Below are positions 36,655-45,663 of a stretch of DNA of 61,687 nt, in pieces. Location: the NCBI RefSeq assembly GCF_003857055.1, contig NZ_QGSZ01000173.1:1-61687 (forward strand), read 5' to 3'. Source of the stretch: Micromonospora inaquosa (lineage in GTDB: Bacteria; Actinomycetota; Actinomycetes; Mycobacteriales; Micromonosporaceae). A program made the position numbers and the translations under genes. Each line of letters starts with the position of its first letter. The first letter of the stretch is position 1. The notes below the pieces were generated by a model. It ran no database searches, was not told the DNA's origin, and saw only the letters and a program-made list of their open reading frames with translations.

Positions 36655-37044
36655 CACTGCTTGAGCAAATCCCTCCAGCCGACCAACCGGATGAACTGGC
36701 AGCTCGATACAAGGTCTGACTCGACACGATCAACGTCGCACACGTTGCTCTGGATGTCGTACCGGCCCGGCCCTGACCGCGCTGCTCGGCACCCGGGTAT
36801 GCGCGTCGCTTTGTGCGTCGCAGGCCAAGGCGCTGGAGACGCGGCGGTGGCTGGGGTGCCGCTGTCGGGCCCTTGAACGACCCCGTTGGCGAGGGTGTCG
36901 GGCTCGTAAAGGGGTTCAGCCGTGCTGCCGTGCGGTTCCGTGCAAAGCCAGCCCCGGCTGCGCTGCCAGGAGGACAACTGCTGGTGCTGTCAACGGCCAA
37001 TCAGATTTGCCTCTGGCACCAACTTGGTGATCGAGACTCGTTGA
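36655..37044. other. No supported gene; possible rearrangement debris
   Basis: Several short frames overlap on both strands without motifs. The minus-strand frame ending at 36651 reads plausibly near its end but has no start or family match. No RNA gene or hairpin was identified. Confidence 0.4.
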
Positions 37045-37220
37045 TCGATGTTCTTCCGCTATGTCAGCTCTCTGATCTCTTGCGCGTGGTGTTTCCTCAC
37101 CTGGACGGCTTACGCATCTTGGACGTGGCCGCCAAGGCTGCCTCGGTTCGGGTGTACGCCGAGGTGGCGGGGACGGTACACCTACAAGTCACGGTCTCGT
37201 CGGGGTGGCGTTCGTGTTAG
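37045..37220 (+). pseudogene. ISL3-family transposase N-terminal fragment
   Basis: The plus strand encodes a LLRVVFPHLDGLRILDV stretch followed by an alternating beta strand (SVRVYAEV), the usual beginning of ISL3-type transposases just before their CxxC zinc motif. The frame ends within about 40 residues, at the HdeD gene's 3' end. Identification rests on this short motif only. Confidence 0.5.
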
Positions 37221-37762
37221 CCAGCGTGGCGTTCAGTCTTGGCTGCGGAGCGGCGCCGTCGCCAGGCCTCTGCCAGTGTCAGCGCGCCGACCACGATGGC
37301 GTAGGCGCCGATCACCTGAGCGATGGCCACAGCGCCGACGTCGGGGCGGAGCAGCAAGAGGACGCCGGCCACAATCGACAAGACCCCGACCACGGCGAGC
37401 AGCCCTCGGCCGTGCTGCCGCACTACCACCGCCGTCCCGATTTCCAGGACGCCCGTGGCGACCGCCCACACCCCGATAACCACAGCCAACGCCAGGGCCG
37501 TGATCGCGGGCAACAACAGCGCCACCGCGCCGGCCGCGATCCCGAGCAGACCCCGCAGCACAAGCAGCAGCCTAGCTTTGCCCGCTTTGTCGCGGCTGAA
37601 AGCCCCAGTCAGGTTGAGCGTTCCGTTGGTGAGCGCGTACACGCCGAACAGCACAGCGAGCGCGAGCGCCGTCACCGAGGGCCACGCCAGGGCGAGCAAT
37701 CCGAACACGATCGCGGCGGCCCCCCGAAGGGCCTGCCACCAGACGTCCTGTCTACTTCGCAT
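37217..37762 (-). CDS. HdeD-family (DUF308) membrane protein
   Basis: A 181-residue protein with six hydrophobic helices arranged as repeated pairs, each with the pattern LRGAAAIVFGLLALAWP...LFGVYALTNG typical of DUF308/HdeD. In enterobacteria HdeD belongs to the acid-stress set. In actinomycetes DUF308 proteins often sit in stress islands with unknown roles. GAGGAG seven bases upstream supports the ATG at 37762. The C-terminal tail is basic. Together with the BON, MscS and ClpC genes it suggests an envelope-stress cargo. Confidence 0.88.
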   Translation of the reverse strand: MRSRQDVWWQALRGAAAIVFGLLALAWPSVTALALAVLFGVYALTNGTLNLTGAFSRDKAGKARLLLVLRGLLGIAAGAVALLLPAITALALAVVIGVWAVATGVLEIGTAVVVRQHGRGLLAVVGVLSIVAGVLLLLRPDVGAVAIAQVIGAYAIVVGALTLAEAWRRRRSAAKTERHAG

Positions 37763-37907
37763 CGCCTTACTCCTCGATGGAAACGCGGTCGCCCGCGTCG
37801 GTTCCTCCCCGCCTTCGCCTCGCGCCGCTGCCAGTGGCGGCACGTGTGCATGCACCTGCCGAGGGTGCGGCGACGTTCCTAGGCGGGATCCGCAGGTGCG
37901 GCGTGGT

Positions 37908-37970
37908 CGTCAGAGAGGGCTGGGCCGATATGAGACGGCAGGCGGCCACGCCAGGCGGCCCTCTCTGACG
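37908..37970. terminator. Hairpin downstream of BON gene
   Basis: Perfect 13-bp arms (37908-37920 and 37958-37970), extended by GCGTGG/CCACGC outside, separate the BON gene from HdeD on the same strand. Confidence 0.65.
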
Positions 37971-38034
37971 GATCGCCACGCGAACGTCCGACCGGAGCCA
38001 GCGGACGCCGGAGGACAACGGCCGGGGCCCGCGT

Positions 38035-38718
38035 CTAGTCCTCGGGCACGACCACGATGCGGTTCTCCACCTGCGTCACTCCTGGGGCCGACCAGGCAAC
38101 CCGCGCTGCCTCTTCGCGCTCACGCCAGGACCGGACCACACCGGTCAAGATGACCTTGTCACCCTCGATGGTCACGGTGAGCCGCTCGCCGGGCGTGTCC
38201 ACGGTACGGACCAGCGCCTCCTCGATCCGGCGCCGCGCCTCCGCCAGGTCCACCCTCGTTCGCGGCCGCAGGGAGATCTGGTTGGTCACTCCCCGCACCC
38301 CGGACAGCCGGCGCACCGCCCGCTCCGCCGCCCGTCGCTGGTATTCCCATTCGACCTCGCCGCTCAGCGTCACCCATCCCCTGGTGACGGTTACGTGGAT
38401 GTTCTGGCTCGGCACCAGCGCATCCCACTCCAGGGCCCGGGCCGCCGCCGCCGCCAGATCCGCGTCCGTGCGCTCCGTCGAGGTCGGCAACCGCACCTCG
38501 ATGTCGTTCGCGACCGCCTTCACCCCCCGTACGCGGTGTGCCGCCTGCTCAGCGGCCCACTTCTTCACGAACGAGTCGACCCACCCGGTCAGGGTCACCA
38601 CCCCGTCCTTGGCCGACACCCCGATCTCGTTGGGCTGGACGCGAGCATCCCACTTCAACTCAGCCAGCACATCTCGCTGGATCTGCTCATCGCTTCGCGT
38701 CATCGTCGCAGCAGTCAT
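38035..38718 (-). CDS. Triple BON-domain protein
   Basis: A 227-residue protein built of three consecutive BON (OsmY/nodulation) domains, each with the VxxxxGxVTLxGxV core: [13 protein letters not shown] near residue 38, [14 protein letters not shown] near 112 and [14 protein letters not shown] near 190. BON domains bind phospholipid surfaces and protect against osmotic stress. There is no signal peptide, so it should act on the inner face of the membrane or in the cytoplasm. The ATG at 38718 follows GGAGGGAACAGGA. It pairs naturally with HdeD and MscS in osmotic or envelope stress. Confidence 0.9.
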   Translation of the reverse strand: MTAATMTRSDEQIQRDVLAELKWDARVQPNEIGVSAKDGVVTLTGWVDSFVKKWAAEQAAHRVRGVKAVANDIEVRLPTSTERTDADLAAAAARALEWDALVPSQNIHVTVTRGWVTLSGEVEWEYQRRAAERAVRRLSGVRGVTNQISLRPRTRVDLAEARRRIEEALVRTVDTPGERLTVTIEGDKVILTGVVRSWREREEAARVAWSAPGVTQVENRIVVVPED

Positions 38719-39162
38719 TCCTGTTCCCTCCAGGTTCGTGGCTTCCTGACCTGATGCTTCGCCCCCACGCCCGCACCGTCCGCACATCACGGCAGGCATA
38801 ACCAAGCGGGTGACCCCTCATCCCCCAAACCGGCCGAACTGTTCGGCCACCGGCTCAGATCCGACCATTTACCTGCGACGGGGTCATCACGGCACCTTCC
38901 TCGCCAGGCACTACGCCCGGCGGGTCAAGCCGGAAACACCAACTTGTTGGATTGGTGGCGGAGATCAGGGTCTGCAGCCATGATCTTCGAGGTTGCGGTC
39001 GGGGTCGCTCGGGAAACACCTGCCGCCTTCGGGCTGGCCCCCTAACGGCCTGCGCCCCGATCGCAACCGCCGGCGAGAGTGGCTCGAGAGAGGTCTGTTT
39101 AACCCGAAGTTGGTCTGCCCTCCTCGCCGGACTCCCCTATCCGGCTCCGCAAGGAGAAGCCC
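38719..39162. other. BON upstream region and IS110 left non-coding end
   Basis: A 17-bp perfect palindrome GGCCGAAC-T-GTTCGGCC stands at 38832-38848, about 114 bases upstream of the BON start, and could be an operator. From about 38940 to 39162 lies the non-coding leader of the IS110 remnant, the side on which IS110 elements encode their guide (bridge) RNA. No gene is supported here. Confidence 0.45.
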
Positions 39163-39573
39163 GTGCCCCTGGCCCTGCCCTCAGCATCCGCACCGGTCGT
39201 CATCGCGATCGATCCTCACAAGGCGTCATGGACTGCTGTGGCGGTCGACAGCCGACTCCAACCCGTCGCCGCGATCCGTGTCGAGGTCAACCGCGACGGC
39301 TATCGACAACTGCGTCGCTTCGCCGGCCGCTGGCCGCACGCCGTCTGGGCAGTCGAAGGCGCAGGCGGCCTCGGCGCCGCGCTGACCGCCAGACTGACCG
39401 CCGACGACATCGGGGTGGTCGACGTGCCCGCGAAGCTGGCCCGCCGCGTGCGGATGTTGTCGACCGGACACGGCCGCAAAACCGACCAGGCCGATGCCCT
39501 GTCGGTCGGTATCGCTGCGCATACCGCCACCGGACTCAACACCGCGGTCGTCGACGAGGCGATCGCCGTCCTG
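39163..39573 (+). mobile_element. IS110-family transposase, N-terminal part only
   Basis: About 137 codons of a DEDD-type IS110 transposase. The RuvC-like core shows the first Asp in VVIAIDPHKASWTAVAV, Glu in WAVEGAGGLGAAL, and the Asp pair in RKTDQADALSVG. The C-terminal Tnp domain with the catalytic Ser is missing, because the sequence switches to a mechanosensitive-channel gene at about 39575. The fragment is therefore inactive. Another IS110 transposase C-terminus lies at the window's right end. Confidence 0.85.
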
Positions 39574-39575
39574 CG

Positions 39576-40346
39576 ATGCCTTACCCAGTCCCACTGCTCG
39601 AGCATCTCGTCGAGCATGTCCAGAGCAAGGCGCCACTTCTCCCGGTGCCGGACCTCGTCCGGAATACCCGCACGCGCCCGTCGCAGCCGTACCGCCTCGG
39701 CCCGGTCCGGTTCACCGCGGTAGTGATCACGATCGTGGCCATCGGCCTGATCATGACCACGTTCCCGCCCATCCGCGCGTTCGGGATCTCCGTCCTGGGC
39801 TCGGCCGGCGTCGTCGGCGCGCTCATCGGCCTGTCCGCCCGGACCGCGCTGGGCAACGCGTTCGCCGGTATTCAGGTCGCCTTCTCGGACGGTCTGCACG
39901 TCGGCGACGTGGTGGTCATCGAGGGTGAGTGGGGCCGGGTCGAAGAGGTCAAGCTGACCAACGTGGTCGTCCGGCTGTGGGACGACCGGGTGCTCATCCT
40001 GCCGACGATGTACTTCACCGAGCGCCCGTTTCAGAACTGGTCCCGGCACGAGGCGCGGGTGGTCGGCAAGGTCCAGATCCACGTGGACCACACCGCCGAC
40101 CTCGAGGACCTGCGCACGGAGACGCAACGGCTGGTCGAGTCCTCACCGCTGTGGGACCGGCGCCGGTGGGTTCTGCAGATGGTCGATGCCACCGCAGCGA
40201 GCGTCGTGATCGAGGTGCAGGCCACAGCCGCCGACGGGGCCAGCGCCTGGGACCTCCGCTGCGACCTCCGCGAGGGCCTGATCGGCTACATCCGCGACAA
40301 CCACCCGCAGTGGCTCCCCCGCACCCGCAGCGAGTACAAACCCTGA
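39576..40346 (+). CDS. MscS-family channel, N-terminally shortened
   Basis: A 256-residue frame encoding the pore and cytosolic vestibule of a small mechanosensitive channel. One hydrophobic helix ([21 protein letters not shown]) precedes the pore helix [20 protein letters not shown], with GVVGALIG small-residue packing. The beta domain follows with [17 protein letters not shown] and [22 protein letters not shown]. The usual first membrane helices are absent. The junction with IS110 falls at about 39575, and the first ATG (39576) lies at that boundary. It may be a pseudogene or a shortened channel expressed from the IS side. Confidence 0.7.
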   Translation: MPYPVPLLEHLVEHVQSKAPLLPVPDLVRNTRTRPSQPYRLGPVRFTAVVITIVAIGLIMTTFPPIRAFGISVLGSAGVVGALIGLSARTALGNAFAGIQVAFSDGLHVGDVVVIEGEWGRVEEVKLTNVVVRLWDDRVLILPTMYFTERPFQNWSRHEARVVGKVQIHVDHTADLEDLRTETQRLVESSPLWDRRRWVLQMVDATAASVVIEVQATAADGASAWDLRCDLREGLIGYIRDNHPQWLPRTRSEYKP

Positions 40347-40448
40347 CCTCCCCGCAAACCCACAAAAGCCGCCTTGACGGGCGAAAGGTGCGTAGCGTTC
40401 AGGTGGGCCTGTGCCGAGGACCCACCCCACCGGCAGAAAGGGTATGAG

Positions 40449-42923
40449 ATGTCGCTCGACGCGTTCCGCATCCCCGGCGGCTCCTTGGATGATCTGATGA
40501 GTCGGTTCTTCGGGGGGGATCCGTTCGCGGGACGTCCGGTGGAGCGGGTCGACCTGTCCCAGCTGCTCTCCACCGAGTCGCGGCAACTCCTGCAACGGGC
40601 AGCCGAGCAGGCTACGGAGTGGGGCAGTCCGTACCTCAACGTCGAGCACCTGCTGTGGGCCGCCACCCAGGCCGACCCCACCCGCCGGATGCTCGGCGCG
40701 AGCGGCGCCGACCCCGACGACCTGGCCCGCCAGATAGAGTCGGCCGTCCCCAAGGGCAGGCCACGCGAGGACACCCCTCCGCTCGCGCCGGCGGCGAAGC
40801 GCGCCCTGCTCGACGCGCACCGCGAGTCGCGACGGTCCGGCGCGACGTACATCGGCCCCGAACACCTCCTGCTCGGCATCGCCGCGAACCCGGAGACGAC
40901 CGCGGGCCGGGCGTTGCGGGCGCTCGGTGGGGCCGTCACCGGGCCCACGCCGCCGGCGGGCGGTGCCGACGGGCGCGGGGCCAGCAGCACCCCCACCCTC
41001 GACCAGTACGGGCGGGACCTCACCGAGGACGCCCGGGCCGGTCGGCTCGATCCGGTCGTCGGCCGTGACGACGAGATCGACGACACGATCGAAGTGCTCT
41101 CCCGGCGTACGAAGAACAATCCGGTGCTCACCGGCGAGCCGGGCGTCGGCAAGACGGCCATCGTCGAGGGCATCGCGCAGCGCATCGTCAACGACGAGGT
41201 GCCCGAAACCCTGGCCAACCGGCGTGTGGTCGCACTCGACCTGTCCGGGATGGTGGCGGGCACCAAGTACCGCGGTGAGTTCGAAGAGCGCCTGAAGAAC
41301 GTGATCCAGGAGGTGACGTCGGGCGAGGACGGGCTGATCCTCTTCATCGACGAACTGCACACCGTGGTCGGCGCGGGCGGCGGTGGCGAGGGGGCGATGG
41401 ATGCCGGCAACATGCTCAAGCCCGCCCTGGCCCGCGGCGAACTGCACGTGGTCGGTGCGACGACACTGAACGAGTACCGTCGCTACATCGAGAAGGATCC
41501 CGCGCTGGAGCGCCGGTTCCAGCCGATCCTGGTATCGGAGCCGAGCGTGGAGGACACCGTCGCGATCCTCAAGGGCATACGTGACCGGTACGAGGCGCAC
41601 CATCAGGTGCGCTACACGGACGAAGCGCTGGACGCCGCCGCTGAACTGTCCCACCGCTACATCACCGACCGGTTTCTGCCGGACAAGGCCATCGACCTGC
41701 TCGACCAGGCGGGGGCCCGGGTCCGGCTGCGTTCCCGCACCCCCGCTCCGGACAAGAAGGAGATCGAGAAGCGGCTGTCCCAGCTGCGCCGGGAGAAGGA
41801 CAGCGCGGTGGCGAACGAGGATTATCAGCGCGCGGGTGCGCTGAAAGCCGAGATCGGTGCGGCCGAGCGGGACCTGGCGGCGGCGCAGGAGGGCACGCCT
41901 CCGGTGCCCGAGGTGCGCATGAGCGACATCGCCGAGGTGGTCAGCCGCCGTACCGGTGTTCCCGTCACCCAGCTCACGGAGGTGGAGAAGCAGAGGCTGA
42001 GGCGCATCGAGGAGCAACTGCACGAGCGCGTGGTCGGCCAGCACGAGGCCGTACGGGCTGTGGCGGCCGCCGTACGCCGATCGCGTTCCGGGCTGAGTGA
42101 CCCCCAGCGACCCGACGGGTCGTTCCTCTTCCTCGGACCCACCGGCGTCGGCAAGACTGAACTGGCCAGAGCCCTCGCCGCGGCGCTCTTCGGCGACGAG
42201 TCCAGCATGATCCGCTTCGACATGAGCGAGTTCCAGGAGCAGCACACGGTCAGCCGGCTGGTCGGAGCGCCCCCGGGCTACGTCGGGTACGAGGAGGCCG
42301 GTCAGCTCACCGAGGCGGTTCGGCGTCGGCCGTATTCGGTGCTGCTCTTCGACGAGGTGGAGAAGGCGCATGCGGATGTGTTCAACGCGCTGCTGCAGGT
42401 GCTCGACGACGGTCGCCTCACCGACGCGCAGGGTCGCACGGTCGATTTCAGCAACACCATCCTGATCATGACGAGCAACATCGGCGCGGACCGCATTCTG
42501 GCCGCGCAGGCGGCAGGGCGTCCGGTCAGCGACCAGCGCGAGGAACTGATGGGGCTGCTGGGGCAGCGGTTCCGGCCGGAATTCCTCAACCGGATCGACG
42601 AGATCATCGTCTTCACCGGCCTGGACCGGGACCAGCTCCTTGAGATCACCGGCCTGCTGCTGGACCGCACCCGCCGCCGGTTGCACGCACAGAACATCAA
42701 CCTCGAGATCAGCCCGGACGCCACGCAGTGGCTGGCCAACCGGGGCTACCAGCCCGAGTACGGGGCGCGGCCACTGCGGCGCAGCATCCAGCGTGAGCTG
42801 GAAGACCGGCTGTCGACGCTGCTGCTCGAGGACGGGGCGAGTCCGGGCGACACCATCGAGGTCAATGTCGTCGGCGGCGAACTCGACCTCTCGGTCCGGC
42901 CCGCCGTGCCGGCCCGCACATGA
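40449..42923 (+). CDS. ClpC-type AAA+ unfoldase
   Basis: An 824-residue Hsp100 protein. An extra N-terminal segment (residues 1-35) precedes a double Clp-N domain. AAA-1 has GEPGVGKTA near residue 229 and the Walker [22 protein letters not shown] short middle region with the UVR-like [12 protein letters not shown] replaces the long ClpB M-domain. AAA-2 has GPTGVGKTE near residue 563, then FDMSEFQE and [12 protein letters not shown]2-small domain ends it. This layout indicates a ClpC-like unfoldase that could hand substrates to ClpP, although no obvious IGF-type loop was confirmed. It sits 102 bases after MscS in the stress island. Confidence 0.9.
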   Translation: MSLDAFRIPGGSLDDLMSRFFGGDPFAGRPVERVDLSQLLSTESRQLLQRAAEQATEWGSPYLNVEHLLWAATQADPTRRMLGASGADPDDLARQIESAVPKGRPREDTPPLAPAAKRALLDAHRESRRSGATYIGPEHLLLGIAANPETTAGRALRALGGAVTGPTPPAGGADGRGASSTPTLDQYGRDLTEDARAGRLDPVVGRDDEIDDTIEVLSRRTKNNPVLTGEPGVGKTAIVEGIAQRIVNDEVPETLANRRVVALDLSGMVAGTKYRGEFEERLKNVIQEVTSGEDGLILFIDELHTVVGAGGGGEGAMDAGNMLKPALARGELHVVGATTLNEYRRYIEKDPALERRFQPILVSEPSVEDTVAILKGIRDRYEAHHQVRYTDEALDAAAELSHRYITDRFLPDKAIDLLDQAGARVRLRSRTPAPDKKEIEKRLSQLRREKDSAVANEDYQRAGALKAEIGAAERDLAAAQEGTPPVPEVRMSDIAEVVSRRTGVPVTQLTEVEKQRLRRIEEQLHERVVGQHEAVRAVAAAVRRSRSGLSDPQRPDGSFLFLGPTGVGKTELARALAAALFGDESSMIRFDMSEFQEQHTVSRLVGAPPGYVGYEEAGQLTEAVRRRPYSVLLFDEVEKAHADVFNALLQVLDDGRLTDAQGRTVDFSNTILIMTSNIGADRILAAQAAGRPVSDQREELMGLLGQRFRPEFLNRIDEIIVFTGLDRDQLLEITGLLLDRTRRRLHAQNINLEISPDATQWLANRGYQPEYGARPLRRSIQRELEDRLSTLLLEDGASPGDTIEVNVVGGELDLSVRPAVPART

Positions 42924-43003
42924 CGCCCGCGCCTGCCGGGGCTGACGACATGCAGGAGATCTGCGGGGGCGGCGTCCGGATGACGCCACTCCCCTTCTCG
43001 TGC

Positions 43004-43138
43004 CTAACCGATCACCGTCACAGTGCCGGGCTCACGGCGGGCCAGCCGGTCGGCAAGGATGCCGGTGAACCGGGACGGGTCGGCCAGCTCCCCACCCTCG
43101 GCGAGCGGTTGCGAGTCCGATCTGCGGTGACCGAACAT
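43004..43138 (-). CDS. Possible 44-residue protein or gene tail
   Basis: A minus-strand frame with ATG after CCAGGG, encoding MFGHRRSDSQPLAEGGELAD and then PSRFTGILADRLARREPGTVTVIG. The second half reads like a folded alpha/beta segment and has strong third-position G+C bias. It could be a small gene or the tail of a decayed one, because a different minus-strand frame just upstream (about 43326 to 43190) also looks coding. No family is recognised. Confidence 0.3.
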   Translation of the reverse strand: MFGHRRSDSQPLAEGGELADPSRFTGILADRLARREPGTVTVIG

Positions 43139-43467
43139 CCCTGGCGACAGCCGCTCGGGGGCTGACGATGCGGCTGGCGGTTCCCGCGGTCATCATGGCC
43201 TGTCAGCCACGTCCGCAGCGGCGGGGCGAGCGGGTGTGGCTGACCGGTCATCGCGACCAGCGCGGCGGCGACAGAGGGCAGGTCGGCCGTGAGGTAGGTG
43301 GTGGTTCGCGGCCGACCCATGTTCACTGCGGGTGCGGCCGGGCGCTAACGCCTGGCTGGGATGTGCGCTGACCAGCGTCGACCCGCCCGTTCGGGTTCTT
43401 GGCGACATGCCAGGTTATGCCGCGAAGGCGGTGCCGGTTGCGGTAAGTGTGGAGGAGGAGGTGTCCG
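43139..43467. other. Intergenic or decayed minus-strand coding
   Basis: A minus-strand frame beginning at 43326 (MNMGRPRTTTYLTADL) looks protein-like for about 45 codons and may have been continuous with the 44-codon frame at 43138 before a frameshift. The plus-strand part next to 43450 supplies the strong GGAGGAGGAG ribosome-binding site of the next gene. Nothing else is supported. Confidence 0.35.
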
Positions 43468-45075
43468 ATGACGCTGCCGTACGCGACCTTGCCGGGCGAC
43501 CTCGACCACCTGATCGCCGACGAGCACGTGGTGACGAACCGCCTCTTCGAGCACATCGAGGCCGGACGCGGTGACCGGCGCATGCTGGTCGACCAGGTGA
43601 GTTACGGCCGCGCCCTGCACGCCCAGGCCGAGGAGGAGGTGTTGTATCCGGCGCTGGCAAAGATCGGCGCCGCCGCGGACGCCGAGGAGGGGCGGGACGA
43701 GCACCAGGCCCTCAAGAGGCTGCTCGTCCTGCTTGACCATGCGGATCCTGGCAGCCGCGAATTCGAGCGGGCGCTGAACAAGCTGATCGGCGGTGTCCGG
43801 CACCATATCGATAAGGAGGAACGGGAGTTCCTGCCGGCGCTGCGTCGGGCGGTGGGCGCGGAGGAGATGGGTCGGCTCGGCGAGCAGTACCTCGCCGCCA
43901 AGCGGTCGGTCCCGGCCCGCTCGCATCCCACCGTCCCGCCCACCGGACGCCGTCGCAGGCTCATGAACGTGGCCGCCGGGTTCATGGACAAGGTACGCGA
44001 CCGGGTATCCGGCCGCAGCAACGTCCTGTCGACCGACGCCTCCTGGCTGCTCGACACCCAGGCGCAGCGGATCCTCGACACCTGGTCCCGACTGGTACTG
44101 GCCCCGTACGAGCTCCTCACCCTCGAGCAGGCCCGCCAGCAGCCGAGCCTCGCCGACGCGGCGATGGAGATCCTGCAGCAGGACGGGCGGCCGACGGACC
44201 CCGAGGAGGTCGGATCGGCGGCGGACGTCACCGTGCCCGGCCCGGGTGGTGATCAGGTCGTACGCGTCTACAAGCCGCTCGGCCAGACCGCCGATCCGGT
44301 GCCCGTCGTGATGTGGGTGCACGGTGGCGGTTGGATCCTGTTCACCAACGACGACTATGACGCGTCCTGCCGCGCCCTGGTCAACCGGACGGGCGCGATC
44401 GTGGTGTCGCCGGAGTATCGCAAGGCTCCCGAGCACGTGTTCCCGGCCGCCCACGAGGACGTGCTGGCCACCTACCGGTGGCTCCGGACCAACGCCACCG
44501 AGCTCGGCGGCGACCCGTCACGCATCGCCATCGGTGGCGAGGGCGTCGGGGCGAACATGGCGGCCTCGACCTGCGGTCAGCTCAAGCAGGCAGGTGAGCC
44601 ACTGCCCGTGGCGCAGGTGCTCGTCTGCCCGCTGACCACCACCGCCCAGTACGGCGCGTCCATGCGGGACGCCGCAGACGCCCGGCCGCTGAATCGTCCA
44701 CTGCTGTCCTGGATGATGATGCACGCCTTCCGTGGCGTGACCGACAGCCTGAAAGACCCCAGGGTCGATCTGCTCCCGCTCTCCGCGCAGGGCCTCGCCG
44801 GTCTGCCGCCGACACTGATCGTCACCACCGACCGCGACGTGCTGCAGAGCCAGGGCGATGAGTGGTGCGCCCGCTTGGAGGCCGCCGGCGTGCGGGCCAC
44901 GTCGGTCCGTTACAGGGCAGTGATGCACGACTTCTTCGGCCTTGCCGCGGTGCTGGACAAGGCCGCGCACGCCCAAGAGGAGGTCGCCCTGCACCTGCGC
45001 CAGGCGTTCGGGGAGGCCCCGACCGCACATCCGTCGGATGGTGCGCCAATGCGAGCGCCCAAGGTCATCGGGTGA
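43468..45075 (+). CDS. Hemerythrin-alpha/beta hydrolase fusion, nucleophile lost
   Basis: A 535-residue two-domain protein. Residues 1-150 form an HHE hemerythrin-like four-helix bundle with candidate iron ligands His20, His51, His79 and His112/113 plus Glu residues (ADEHVV, EEEVLYPAL, DEHQAL, HHIDKEEREFLPAL). Residues 250-520 form an HSL-type alpha/beta hydrolase with the oxyanion motif HGGGW (285-289), Asp455 or Asp457 and His487 in MHDFF. At the nucleophile elbow the usual G-D-S-A-G is G-E-G-V-G, so Ser is replaced by Gly359. Serine-hydrolase activity is therefore unlikely, and a binding or sensor role is inferred. GGAGGAGGAG precedes the ATG. Confidence 0.85.
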   Translation: MTLPYATLPGDLDHLIADEHVVTNRLFEHIEAGRGDRRMLVDQVSYGRALHAQAEEEVLYPALAKIGAAADAEEGRDEHQALKRLLVLLDHADPGSREFERALNKLIGGVRHHIDKEEREFLPALRRAVGAEEMGRLGEQYLAAKRSVPARSHPTVPPTGRRRRLMNVAAGFMDKVRDRVSGRSNVLSTDASWLLDTQAQRILDTWSRLVLAPYELLTLEQARQQPSLADAAMEILQQDGRPTDPEEVGSAADVTVPGPGGDQVVRVYKPLGQTADPVPVVMWVHGGGWILFTNDDYDASCRALVNRTGAIVVSPEYRKAPEHVFPAAHEDVLATYRWLRTNATELGGDPSRIAIGGEGVGANMAASTCGQLKQAGEPLPVAQVLVCPLTTTAQYGASMRDAADARPLNRPLLSWMMMHAFRGVTDSLKDPRVDLLPLSAQGLAGLPPTLIVTTDRDVLQSQGDEWCARLEAAGVRATSVRYRAVMHDFFGLAAVLDKAAHAQEEVALHLRQAFGEAPTAHPSDGAPMRAPKVIG

Positions 45076-45130
45076 CGCCGGCTGCCATGTCGCGGATTAG
45101 GCCCTGTTTGGCCCGACGACCGCATCCGAT

Positions 45131-45158
45131 GGCGGGAGCCGTCAAACATGGGAACGGC
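45131..45158 (+). repeat. Dispersed repeat copy B (pair at 33031)
   Basis: Second copy of the 28-base sequence at 33031-33058. Together they bracket the stress cargo (SDR to hemerythrin fusion) as direct repeats. Otherwise 45076-45351 has no supported gene. Confidence 0.55.
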
Positions 45159-45351
45159 TCACGTCGGGCGGCGGGCCTGTTGTCATCACTGCGTTCTGGC
45201 GGCTGGACAACGCATGACCTGGCCGGGTACCGGATTCGAGCCCTTTCGCGGCTGCATACCGGCAGCTCTGCACGGCTCGTACGCTGCATTGAGGCAGCGC
45301 ATAACCTTGATCGCATGCCAGCCACGGGATCGCCGGACGGCTGGCAGCTGC

Positions 45352-45540
45352 TCAGTTCTGGAGTCTCGACCGGATCATGTCCACGATCAGGCTGATGACC
45401 TGTGTTGGGGACTTGGGCAGCAGCTTCAGGATCGCCAGCGCCTTCTTGTCTCTGGGCGAATCCAGAAGGACGTACATCAGGCCGAAGACAAGGAACAGCA
45501 CGGTCGGTGCGAGCACGGCAATCCACAGCAGGACTGTCAT
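45352..45540 (-). CDS. 62-residue single-helix membrane protein
   Basis: A small protein with one strongly hydrophobic N-terminal helix (TVLLWIAVLAPTVLFLVFGL), then a short SPRDKK break and an amphipathic stretch KALAILKLLPKSPTQVISLI. The ATG at 45540 is the first start next to the hydrophobic segment. No family is known. Membrane anchoring with a cytosolic amphipathic helix resembles regulatory micro-proteins. A comparable arrangement occurs in the 39-residue frame at 47425-47544, and both flank the unrecognised 461-residue gene. Confidence 0.55.
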   Translation of the reverse strand: MTVLLWIAVLAPTVLFLVFGLMYVLLDSPRDKKALAILKLLPKSPTQVISLIVDMIRSRLQN

Positions 45541-45651
45541 GGCTGCCTGCCCGGCTGCAGCGTGGGCATACGGGCCGTCGCACCCGGCGCTGGTGATCGC
45601 CAACCGACCGATCCGGCAGTGATGTGGGAGGAAACGTGCTTCACACCCTCA

Positions 45652-45657
45652 TATACT
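45652..45657 (+). promoter_or_regulatory. Leaderless promoter -10 (TATACT)
   Basis: A near-consensus TATACT, six bases before the GTG of the 461-residue gene, with no ribosome-binding site between. It is the strongest -10 among the leaderless genes here. Confidence 0.65.
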
Positions 45658-45663
45658 GCCCCG

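Noticed and set aside
40374..40398. TTGACG and TAGCGT upstream of clpC as a promoter or HspR-type heat-shock site
   Set aside because: Spacing is 13 bases, too short for a -35/-10 pair, and the flanking arms do not form the CTTGAGT inverted repeat.
45221..45250. GGATTCGAGCC, a T-arm-like motif
   Set aside because: No acceptor, anticodon or D-arm around it, and the loop does not fit TTCGANN on either strand.
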